Source of the DNA: an uncultured Atopobiaceae bacterium
Lineage (GTDB): Bacteria; Actinomycetota; Coriobacteriia; Coriobacteriales; Atopobiaceae
NCBI GenBank assembly: GCA_947581665.1
Contig: CANPVI010000119.1
Location: forward strand, 1-5,240
Length of the DNA stretch: 5,240 nt
Reading direction: 5' to 3'
How positions within the stretch are numbered: position 1 is the first letter of the stretch; the number at the start of each line of letters is the position of its first letter. The position numbers and the translations under genes are program-made. Below are positions 1 to 5,240 of this stretch, piece after piece. The notes beneath the pieces were generated by a model. That model had not been told where the DNA came from and ran no database searches. It worked only from the letters and a program-made list of their open reading frames with translations.

Positions 1-3000
1 ACGATCGCGACCTGGCGCCCCACGTCCTCGCGCGCCTGCGCCACCATCTCGCCATGGGCCCGGCGCAGCTTGTTCGCCGCCGTGCCAAGGCGGGGAATGC
101 GCCCATACGGCGCATCGTCGCCGAGGATCGCGACGATTGTGTCGACGAGCTCGGCAGTCGCAGGATCCTGCTCGAGCGCCTGCGCGTCCTGTTCGATGAT
201 GGCTCGGCGCACCTCGAGCGCCGAGTCGTAGACCCTCTGCTGCGCGGGGAAGAAGTTGCGTACGTCCGTGACTTCCAGCGCCTCGCTTCGCAGCGCCTGG
301 GCCTCGTCCGCGAGCGTCTGGAAGAAGAGCGAGGGGTCGTCTTTGTAGTGGAGGATGTCCGTGATGCGGCGATTCGTTTCCTCCACCACCGCGCGGCCGG
401 GGTAGTTCGCCTTGCCATATTCTTCGCGCACGAGAGTCAAGAGCTCGTCGCGCAGGCCCTCGAGGTACGTCGCGGCGTCGTCGGCCATGTCATCGTCGTT
501 GGCGGGGATCACGTGGGTTGGATCGTCCAGCGCCTCGTAGAAGCCGCGCAAGGCCTCTCGCGCGCGCCGGCGGACGTCCTCCGAGGCCTTCCTCCGAAGC
601 TCCACGCGCACCTTGCGCCCGGCGGCTTCGTTCGTGAGCGCGGTCCTCGCCTCGCGCGACTTCGCGTCGAGCACCATGCCGTTTTCCTTGAGCACCACGT
701 CCTTGCGCGCCACGAGGCCGGCCAGGATGCCCGCCACGTCCAGCGCGGTCCAGCCGTAGGGCGCGGCGGAGAAGTGCTTCTTCAGGGAATCCACGGTGAG
801 CGATTCGCCGAGCTCTCCCATGGTGGTGAGGTAGTCGCGCACGTCGCCCGTTGCCCGGCCGTTCGGCGAGGCCTCCATATCAAAGCTCTCCTGTTGGGGG
901 CTCGCGAGGATACGCCCCACGTCCCCATCGTTTCGCACGTGCTCCTCCACGTGGTTGAAGCACGGGTAGACGATGCCCACGAGCTCAGTGAGCTTGGCGT
1001 CGATGGCGCGCTCGTAGTTGGCGCCTTGAATCTTGGACTTGCTGCCGCTGATGTAGCAGGTGGCGGTGGAGAGGGCCCTCTTCAGCTTCTCCACGGCCTC
1101 GTTGTGGAGCTCGCGGGACTCGGCTACCTTCCGGCGCACGATCTCCTGGCGCGTGCTCGTTTGGGCCTTGAGGTTGCTCGTCCGCTCGTACCTGCGAATC
1201 TTCGCCTCCTCGATGAGCAGGCTCACGTAGCCCGTGCCCTCGCCGAGGGCGATCACACACTGGGGCTTTTGCGATTGCATAAGGAGCTGGCTCTCGGAGC
1301 GCGCGAAGTCGTCCGCGAGGTCCGTGACGATGCGCAGCTCAAGGCCCTCGCTCGCCTTGCCGAAGGGCGTGTGGTCCACGTACTTGGCGATGGGGAACTG
1401 CCCGCCCTCGTAGTGAAGCGTCTTTTGGGGCATGAGCTGCTCGTAGAGGATGGAGCCGATGGTGCCCACGAGCTCTTGGGGGTCGACGGACACCGCGCTG
1501 ATCTCGTTCTCGACGTCTTGCTCCTCGTTCGTGAGGAAGGTGTAGGTCTCGCCCGACTTGCCGATGTAGCGCTCCGCGTGGAGCCTATCGAGCGACGCCT
1601 GCACGTTCTTCCTGAGCGCGAAGGCGTCCACGTCGATGTCGTCGGCCATGAGGATGGAGATGTTCTCCGGCGTGCTCTTGATGTGCTCGGAGATGTAGCG
1701 GATGAGGAAGAGCGTCTTCAGCACCTGGACGTCCTGAGGCCGGATGCTCGTGGTGTCGTCTTCGCCCGAGCGCTCGCACTTGCGGATGACCGCCTGCACG
1801 GCGCCGTCGAGAAACGCCTGCAGCGTGTCGTAGAAGCGCCAGAAGGGCACGAGTGCGCGCTCGTTCTTGTCCTCCACCGCCTGGGCGGCCTCCTGGAAGC
1901 CGGCGAGCATGGAGCGCGCGCCGTCCGAGAGGCTCTTGCCGGAGCTGCCGTGGCTACGGATGGCCACGAGCGCCTTCTGGAGCATGGGGAATTGGTACGA
2001 CACGAAGGGGAAGTCCGCGGCGAACTGCTTCGCGTCGCGATAGCCGCGAATCTCCGTGCCGGCGTCCTGGAACGTGAAGAGGTTCTTGAGGACGGCCTGC
2101 TTGTTCGCGTACTCGGCCTCGAGGATGCCCTCGACCTCGGGCTTCTTGGCGAGGATGCGCTTTTGGATGACCTCGTCCACCGAGGCCGAGGAGAAGGAGA
2201 GCCGCGTGTTGAAGCGGCCTTGGATCTTCGAGAAGTCGCCGGTCTTCACGGCCGTGACCTCGTCGATGGCCTCTTGGCTCGTCACCGCCACCCACACGTC
2301 GCCGGTGCACTTGATGCCCAGCTCCTCCACGAGCGTCTGGAGATTCAGGAGCCGCTGGCGGTTCTCGCCGATGAACTGGCCGATCTCATCGACGAGGAAG
2401 ATGAGCTTGAAGTGCGCGTTGTCGCGCTTCTTGCGCGCTACGTAGTCGTGGATTTCATCGGTGAGCGAGTCGATCGTGAGGTTTTCACCGAGTGACCCCC
2501 CCCCGAGGTATCTTTCGGCTTCCGTTTCGGACATCACATCCGTGGCGGCCAGTGCGCCGATCACATCATCGGTGTAGAAGGACCAGGCCTTGCGCATGGA
2601 TTCCCACGGCATGCCGTTTCGCTCGAGGAACTTGTTCTTGAAGGCCTCGGTTTTGCCCTGCTCGTCCGCAAGCTGCTCGAGCCGGGCGACCTTGAGGTCG
2701 TTTCCATAGAAGCCCTGCGCGTTGTAGAAGGCGCGCGCGAAGGAGTAGAGGATGGCCGCGTCGCCGTCGTCGGCACCGGCGATATTGTCGATGTTGAAGA
2801 GGATCGTCTGGGCGTGGAGGCTGGCGCAGCGCTCGACGTTCGCGGTGGTCATGGGATTGGCGAAGCGGCTTTGGCCGTGGTCGTCCGTGAAGTAGTCGAT
2901 GGCATGGCGTCCGCCCACCACGGGGTTCTCGAGCAGGTAGGAGAGCATCTTCAAGAAGTGCGATTTACCGGAGCCGAAGAAGCCGGAAATCCACACGCCC

Positions 3001-3191
3001 ATCTTCTCCGTGGGGCGATCGATGGAGGTGCAGAAGTTCGAGAAGAACTCGTCGAAGTGGCCCTGGAGCTCGCGCGTGACCACGTATTCCTCGAGCTCTT
3101 GGATCGTCTGCTGCTCGTTTTCGGAATCGACCTTCACCACGCCGTTGATGTCGCGATCGATGTCCTTTTGGAATATCTCTTGGATTCTCAT
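1..3191 (-). CDS. brxC: BREX ATPase BrxC (PglY family), 3' end beyond window
   Basis: Large P-loop ATPase of the BREX anti-phage system. In E. coli type 1 BREX, BrxC is needed with BrxB, PglX and PglZ for both host methylation and phage exclusion. I translated the frame from ATG at 3191-3189 to position 3: 1063 codons with no stop. The family is about 1200 residues, so roughly the last tenth is missing. Visible motifs: Walker A GFFGSGKS (residues 70-77, Lys76); Walker B LIFLVDEIG (Asp268, Glu269); a sensor-like strand VWVAVTSQE (about 299-307); arginine-finger candidates in GRFNTR (Arg326, Arg330); a charged, helix-rich stretch (about 665-707) that may be coiled coil; and a winged-helix-like segment with the family-typical PYGW, within about 780-835. 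Start choice rests on an AGGAGGAG ribosome site and the typical BrxC N-terminus MRIQEIFQKDIDR. It starts 22 nt after brxB, so it is co-transcribed. Residues 230-232 are Gly-Gly-Gly encoded by nine G in a row, a possible slippage site. A plus-strand frame lies in exact codon register opposite most of it and is judged a composition artefact. Confidence 0.96.
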   Translation of the reverse strand, partial: MRIQEIFQKDIDRDINGVVKVDSENEQQTIQELEEYVVTRELQGHFDEFFSNFCTSIDRPTEKMGVWISGFFGSGKSHFLKMLSYLLENPVVGGRHAIDYFTDDHGQSRFANPMTTANVERCASLHAQTILFNIDNIAGADDGDAAILYSFARAFYNAQGFYGNDLKVARLEQLADEQGKTEAFKNKFLERNGMPWESMRKAWSFYTDDVIGALAATDVMSETEAERYLGGGSLGENLTIDSLTDEIHDYVARKKRDNAHFKLIFLVDEIGQFIGENRQRLLNLQTLVEELGIKCTGDVWVAVTSQEAIDEVTAVKTGDFSKIQGRFNTRLSFSSASVDEVIQKRILAKKPEVEGILEAEYANKQAVLKNLFTFQDAGTEIRGYRDAKQFAADFPFVSYQFPMLQKALVAIRSHGSSGKSLSDGARSMLAGFQEAAQAVEDKNERALVPFWRFYDTLQAFLDGAVQAVIRKCERSGEDDTTSIRPQDVQVLKTLFLIRYISEHIKSTPENISILMADDIDVDAFALRKNVQASLDRLHAERYIGKSGETYTFLTNEEQDVENEISAVSVDPQELVGTIGSILYEQLMPQKTLHYEGGQFPIAKYVDHTPFGKASEGLELRIVTDLADDFARSESQLLMQSQKPQCVIALGEGTGYVSLLIEEAKIRRYERTSNLKAQTSTRQEIVRRKVAESRELHNEAVEKLKRALSTATCYISGSKSKIQGANYERAIDAKLTELVGIVYPCFNHVEEHVRNDGDVGRILASPQQESFDMEASPNGRATGDVRDYLTTMGELGESLTVDSLKKHFSAAPYGWTALDVAGILAGLVARKDVVLKENGMVLDAKSREARTALTNEAAGRKVRVELRRKASEDVRRRAREALRGFYEALDDPTHVIPANDDDMADDAATYLEGLRDELLTLVREEYGKANYPGRAVVEETNRRITDILHYKDDPSLFFQTLADEAQALRSEALEVTDVRNFFPAQQRVYDSALEVRRAIIEQDAQALEQDPATAELVDTIVAILGDDAPYGRIPRLGTAANKLRRAHGEMVAQAREDVGRQVAI
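2496..2504 (-). repeat. G9 homopolymer inside brxC (possible slippage tract)
   Basis: Nine consecutive C on the plus strand, i.e. nine G on the coding strand, encode Gly230-Gly231-Gly232 of BrxC between Walker A and Walker B. The tract is exactly three codons, and the frame is intact on both sides (ERYL before, SLGENL after). One extra G would give Val-Thr-Arg then TGA at 2487-2485. One fewer G would give TAG at 2440-2438. Either change would truncate BrxC to about 235-251 residues, losing Walker B and everything after it. The tract and the stops are seen directly; that it slips in the living organism is inference. Confidence 0.85.
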
Positions 3192-3193
3192 GG

Positions 3194-3201
3194 CTCCTCC
3201 T
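3194..3201 (-). promoter_or_regulatory. Ribosome binding site of brxC
   Basis: AGGAGGAG lies immediately upstream of the brxC ATG (4 nt from AGGAGG to the ATG), within the 22-nt gap after the brxB stop. It fixes the ATG at 3191-3189 as the start and suggests brxC is strongly translated on its own, not only by read-through of ribosomes from brxB. Confidence 0.85.
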
Positions 3202-3213
3202 GCAAAGCCCCTG

Positions 3214-3807
3214 CTATTTGCCTGTGATCAAGTTGAACGCTCGATAGTAGTTCGCGTCGTCGAGTTTCCCGAAGAGCGCAAGCTCGCGTCCGTTGTACGT
3301 GCCGGGATACGCGAGGATAATCGGCACGTCGTCGATGATCGTCTGGATGTTGTTGAAGATGCCGCTCGCCCGAAGGAACGGGTACGCCTTGCCCACGCCG
3401 CACAGCAAGAGCACGTCGTTTGGCTGATGCGGTTGCCAGTCCATCGACTTCGCCACGTCGAGCGGGCTCGCGATCTGTTCGATCTGCTTGAAGGTGTGCT
3501 CCTCGCCCCTCGTGGCCTCAAGCTGCGCGACCCGCTCCGGCGTGATGCCGAAGGTGCCGAGGAACGCAAGCATGGAGTCCCACAGGTCTCGCACCACGAG
3601 ACGGCACGCGAGGTTCCCGCGCTCGGACTCCTCCCGCAGAGCCTCGATATGGCGGCGGACGGTGAGCTCGTCCCCCGCGTCATAGGGCAGGACGTAGGTG
3701 CTCACCTCGTTCGCGAGCCCGCGCTTCTCCAGGAAGGAGCGATCCTGGATCTTGCCGCGAACGACATCGAAGAGCTCGTCCACCGAGAGTTTCGCCGTCA
3801 GGCTCAT
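3214..3807 (-). CDS. brxB: BREX protein BrxB (DUF1788)
   Basis: A 197-residue cytoplasmic protein of the DUF1788 family, the usual length for BrxB (about 200 residues). BrxB has no known enzymatic activity. In E. coli type 1 BREX it is needed with BrxC, PglX and PglZ for host methylation and phage exclusion, so a structural or adaptor role is likely. Recognisable family segments: the N-terminal helix LSVDELFDVVRGKIQDRSFL (7-26); RRHIEALREE (51-60); the strand-rich PNDVLLLCGVGKAYPFLR (129-146); and the conserved C-terminal block with VPIILAYPGTYNG (161-173) and NYYRAFNLI (186-194). No signal peptide or membrane segment is seen. The ATG overlaps the brxA stop as ATGA, and GGGAGG stands 7 nt upstream, both supporting this start and translational coupling to brxA. 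The stop is TAG at 3216-3214. Confidence 0.96.
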   Translation of the reverse strand: MSLTAKLSVDELFDVVRGKIQDRSFLEKRGLANEVSTYVLPYDAGDELTVRRHIEALREESERGNLACRLVVRDLWDSMLAFLGTFGITPERVAQLEATRGEEHTFKQIEQIASPLDVAKSMDWQPHQPNDVLLLCGVGKAYPFLRASGIFNNIQTIIDDVPIILAYPGTYNGRELALFGKLDDANYYRAFNLITGK

Positions 3808-4427
3808 CCGAGCACCTCCCGATCGTTGAAGGCGATGAGCGCCGCATGGTCGCCGTTGGCCACGATCCCCTCCTCCAAGCGGGGGGCGATGGAGATGGGC
3901 GCCATCTCCGTGGAGCGCCCCTCGAGGATGCCCACCTGGCGCAGGCAGTTCGCCAGCACCTGGCGCATCTTGTTCAGCGTGGCGTCGCTCCAGGTCGACG
4001 CATCAGGCTCGCGGCTGCGGAGGTCCTCCAGGAACTTCCGGATCTCCCATTGCTCGAGATACAGGTCGCCCATGCGATAGCGCTCACCCACCACGCCCAC
4101 CATGAACTCCCAGACGAGCCGGTAGGTGCGCATCATCGCGTAGAGGTTGGCCTGGTGGGCGTCCTCGAGGGGCCCGTTCGCGATGAGATCCTCGAGGTCC
4201 TCGCTCTCGAGGGCATCGAGGCGCGCGAAGATGGCGCGCACGATGCTCCTGATGTCGTGGTTGGTACGACGCTCGAAGAGGTTCTCCTCGAAGACCATTT
4301 CCGCTATCTGCTCGTCGGTATGGGTGCCGCCGACCCGAAGCCGTGCGACGGTGCGCGTCTCGCGGAAGAGGAACTGCTCACGCGTGATCGCGCCGTTGTA
4401 AGGTCTGTCCGTTACCGATTCCGGCAC
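3804..4427 (-). CDS. brxA: BREX protein BrxA (DUF1819)
   Basis: A 207-residue protein of the DUF1819 (BrxA) family, within the usual size of about 200 residues. Known BrxA proteins are small, mainly helical and have been described as NusB-like in fold and DNA-binding. In E. coli type 1 BREX the gene was reported dispensable for methylation, so its role is accessory or regulatory. Family features: the N-terminal YNGAITREQFLFRETRTVARL (10-30), matching the common BrxA opening in which a few residues precede a G-x-I-T/S-x-x-x-F-L-F motif; the helix block NLFERRTNHDIRSIVRAIFARL (49-70); MMRTYRLVWEFMVGVV (98-113); and the C-terminal WSDATLNKMRQVLANCLRQVGIL (146-168). The start is GTG at 4427-4425, chosen because GGAGGAG stands 5 nt upstream and because it gives the expected N-terminus. 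The stop TGA overlaps the brxB start. It lies 78 nt after the small upstream gene and is probably in the same transcript. Confidence 0.94.
   Translation of the reverse strand: MPESVTDRPYNGAITREQFLFRETRTVARLRVGGTHTDEQIAEMVFEENLFERRTNHDIRSIVRAIFARLDALESEDLEDLIANGPLEDAHQANLYAMMRTYRLVWEFMVGVVGERYRMGDLYLEQWEIRKFLEDLRSREPDASTWSDATLNKMRQVLANCLRQVGILEGRSTEMAPISIAPRLEEGIVANGDHAALIAFNDREVLG
3815..3820 (-). promoter_or_regulatory. Ribosome binding site of brxB, inside the brxA end
   Basis: GGGAGG lies 7 nt before the brxB ATG and inside the last codons of brxA. Together with the ATGA overlap it indicates translation of brxB by re-initiation and/or direct loading, keeping BrxA and BrxB output linked. 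Confidence 0.8.
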
Positions 4428-4432
4428 TTCAG

Positions 4433-4439
4433 CTCCTCC
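4433..4439 (-). promoter_or_regulatory. Ribosome binding site deciding the GTG start of brxA
   Basis: GGAGGAG sits 5 nt upstream of GTG at 4427-4425. No ATG is available nearby that would keep the conserved BrxA N-terminus, so this near-consensus site decides that translation starts at the GTG codon. Confidence 0.85.
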
Positions 4440-4450
4440 GTCCGCTTCCT

Positions 4451-4525
4451 TCAGTAGATGGGATTCGGCCAGCTATAGTTTGCCGTATTCGAGTAGCTCG
4501 GTACCCTACCAATCGAATTCTTCAT
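4451..4525 (-). CDS. Possible 24-codon leader peptide bridging to brxA (weak)
   Basis: An ATG at 4525-4523, inside the last codons of the 73-residue gene but in another frame, opens a 24-codon frame ending with TGA at 4453-4451, 23 nt before the brxA start. The peptide begins MKNSIGRVPSYS and ends NYSWPNPIY; it is polar and rich in Ser, Tyr and Asn. It spans most of the 78-nt gap, so it could be a translational-coupling leader. The site upstream of its ATG (AGGGAG further off, GAAGAG nearer) is mediocre, and frames this short arise by chance. I do not recognise the peptide. The alternative is that it is non-coding, or a +1/-1 extension of the 73-residue protein. Confidence 0.15.
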   Translation of the reverse strand: MKNSIGRVPSYSNTANYSWPNPIY

Positions 4526-4727
4526 CGTCCGGCTCTTCGCTCCCTGGGACAACGTACTTGTAAAGGTCAATCCCTTCGCGCTCGGCGCGGCGGATAAGCT
4601 GTGCCGGCGAGGCCTCTTCAATGGCGATCACATCACCCATAGCGAAGGGGGAGCCTACGAACGTAGCCGTGCCGTAGTAGTCGATCAGGTCTTCGCGAAG
4701 CTTATCGACATCTATCTGGACTTTCAT
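4506..4727 (-). CDS. Small acidic protein of unknown function upstream of brxA
   Basis: A 73-residue protein with no function that I can assign. It starts MKVQIDVDKLREDLIDYYGT, has a central segment with IAIEEASPAQLIRRAEREGI, then DLYKYVV, and ends in a strongly acidic tail (PGSEEPDDEEFDW). The pattern of strand, helix, 'DYYGTA', small loop, 'ASxxxLIxxAxxxGIDLxKY' gives the impression of a conserved family of short hypothetical proteins, but I cannot confirm it without a search. There is no signal peptide, membrane segment or clear helix-turn-helix. The ATG at 4727-4725 has AAGAGGT about 7 nt upstream, a fair ribosome site. GC is near 55% by hand count, lower than brxC. It is the first gene after the long gap and points into brxA 78 nt downstream, so it may be co-transcribed with BREX. 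It is far too small to be the WYL-type BREX regulator BrxR. It could be an accessory BREX gene, a regulator, a phage-like small protein or an unrelated passenger. Confidence 0.72.
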   Translation of the reverse strand: MKVQIDVDKLREDLIDYYGTATFVGSPFAMGDVIAIEEASPAQLIRRAEREGIDLYKYVVPGSEEPDDEEFDW

Positions 4728-5090
4728 GGCTTTACCTCTTCAGCTGGACCCTGACGGGTAATTGATATCTATCTCACAGAGCAAGCTTGACAACAATTGC
4801 GCTCGATTCCAGACGGTGTCGATGCGCAGACGCACGCTGGCTCTGAGCTGCACGTGCTCGCTAAGAGACGGCGAATAGCATGGCTATGAGACCCACTACG
4901 AGAAGAACGCCTTAGCCAAACCGCTCTCAGCGCACCGCTCACCGTCGAACCTTCTAGCTCACTCTTCGCCATACCCGAGAGCCATAGCGGGCACATCCAA
5001 AAGAGGCAACGAAGGGGATGGATAGCTTCCCCGTATCGCCCTGCATCGGCCAATTCGTGCCAGCTATGGGATACTCGCCTCGCGTTGTGG
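4728..5090. other. Intergenic gap of about 360 bp, no convincing gene
   Basis: The stretch between the Mrr-like gene and the small upstream gene is about 57% GC by hand count. One 112-codon minus-strand frame crosses it (5107-4769), but it overlaps the end of the Mrr-like gene. Its peptide is rich in Cys, Ser, Trp and Arg with no domain-like pattern, and it has no good ribosome site, so I treat it as chance. I saw no tRNA, CRISPR or insertion-sequence ends. Small inverted repeats are present: ATAGC-ATG-GCTAT at 4875-4887, and a 5-bp GGGGA/TCCCC stem at 5014-5032 with no adjoining T-run, so no convincing terminator. The left end (about 4760-4795) is A+T-richer and is the likeliest promoter position for the BREX operon. 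Confidence 0.6.
4764..4793 (-). promoter_or_regulatory. Tentative promoter of the small gene and BREX operon
   Basis: On the minus strand TTGTCA (4793-4788) is one base from the sigma-70 -35 consensus. It is followed by poor -10 candidates, TAGATA at 16 nt or GATATC at 18 nt, each matching about three of six bases. The site lies roughly 37-40 nt before the ATG of the 73-residue gene, in the most A+T-rich part of the gap, which is the right place. The -10 match is weak, so this is only a suggestion. Confidence 0.15.
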
Positions 5091-5240
5091 CTACCCCACG
5101 TCCCCAAAGTAATCCAGATCCAGCCGCTTGATCCGGATCGTGCTCTCGGTCGCCACGCCCAGATCGTACTTGATCATCAGCCGCACCAGGCGCCTCCCGT
5201 CGATGAGCGAGATCGTCGAATGCGGATAGCTCCTCGCAAA
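5091..5240 (-). CDS. mrr: C-terminus of Mrr-like restriction endonuclease (partial)
   Basis: Reading in from the right window edge, the minus strand is open for 49 codons to TAG at 5093-5091. The piece contains SLIDGRRLVRLMIKYDLGV followed by IRIKRLDLDYFGDVG at the end. This is the pattern at the C-terminus of Mrr-type endonucleases: a strand ending in 'LIDG', a helix 'LxxLMI', 'xxGV', then 'IKRxDxDYF' just before the stop. Mrr proteins are type IV enzymes of the PD-(D/E)XK nuclease fold that cut modified DNA. The catalytic residues and N-terminal winged helix of this gene would lie outside the window, so activity cannot be judged. It is oriented like the BREX genes but separated by about 360 bp, so probably an independent unit in the same defence island. 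Other restriction-endonuclease-like proteins share this tail; the family call is good, the exact subtype uncertain. Confidence 0.75.
   Translation of the reverse strand, partial: FARSYPHSTISLIDGRRLVRLMIKYDLGVATESTIRIKRLDLDYFGDVG

Noticed and set aside
54..2495. An 813-codon open frame on the plus strand
   Set aside because: It lies in exact codon register antisense to brxC. It exists because brxC, a GC-rich gene, rarely uses TTA, CTA or TCA codons. Its peptide is a Leu/Val/Arg/His/Glu-rich string with no domain pattern, whereas the opposite strand encodes clear BrxC motifs.
2490..2510. A frameshift in brxC at the homopolymer
   Set aside because: Translation was followed codon by codon on both sides. 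The nine G are three complete codons and the BrxC frame continues from Walker A to Walker B without interruption.
3010..4457. Long plus-strand frames opposite brxC, brxB and brxA (3010-4080 and 3846-4457)
   Set aside because: They are antisense to genes with strong family signatures and good ribosome sites, and the peptides are low-complexity or Ser/Arg-rich shadows.
5014..5032. Rho-independent terminator after the Mrr-like gene
   Set aside because: Only a 5-bp GGGGA/TCCCC stem with a 9-nt loop, and no T-run directly after it on the minus strand.
4982..5069. CCATAGC and GCTATGG inverted pair
   Set aside because: Seven-base arms about 75 nt apart with no flanking element ends; compatible with chance.
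4769..5107. A 112-codon minus-strand frame in the intergenic gap
   Set aside because: It starts inside the end of the Mrr-like gene, has no good ribosome site, and its composition (many Cys, Ser, Trp, Arg) is that of a chance frame. A decayed gene cannot be fully excluded.

Overview
The window is part of a bacterial anti-phage defence island, read almost entirely from the minus strand. Base composition is high in GC (about 63-75% in hand-counted lines of the large gene, about 55-57% in the small gene and the gap beside it). Codon use avoids TTA/CTA/TCA, and every main gene has a strong Shine-Dalgarno sequence. This fits a GC-rich bacterium such as an actinobacterium (Coriobacteriia-like) or a GC-rich proteobacterium/myxobacterium. 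No rRNA or housekeeping gene is present to settle the taxonomy.

Layout in the direction of transcription (right to left): (1) 5240-5091, the last 49 codons of a gene whose C-terminus looks like an Mrr-type restriction endonuclease; (2) 5090-4728, a gap of about 360 bp with no convincing gene, probably holding the promoter for what follows; (3) 4727-4506, a 73-codon small acidic protein of unknown function; (4) 4427-3804, brxA (DUF1819); (5) 3807-3214, brxB (DUF1788), overlapping brxA by 4 nt (ATGA); (6) 3191 to beyond position 1, brxC, the giant BREX P-loop ATPase, open for 1063 codons and cut by the window edge.

The order brxA-brxB-brxC on one strand, with tight spacing and strong ribosome binding sites, marks the start of a BREX (bacteriophage exclusion) operon. 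This order is typical of type 1 and is shared by type 5. The expected partners pglX (adenine methyltransferase), pglZ (alkaline-phosphatase-fold protein) and brxL or a helicase would lie beyond position 1 and cannot be seen. BREX marks host DNA by adenine methylation and blocks replication of unmarked phage. The Mrr-like gene would be a separate, modification-dependent (type IV) restriction layer next to it.

The most notable observation beyond the known system is a run of nine G residues inside brxC, between Walker A and Walker B. It is in frame as sequenced, but slippage by one base in either direction would meet a stop codon almost at once. This makes it a candidate phase-variation switch for the BREX locus. 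The long open frames on the plus strand are antisense shadows of the brx genes.
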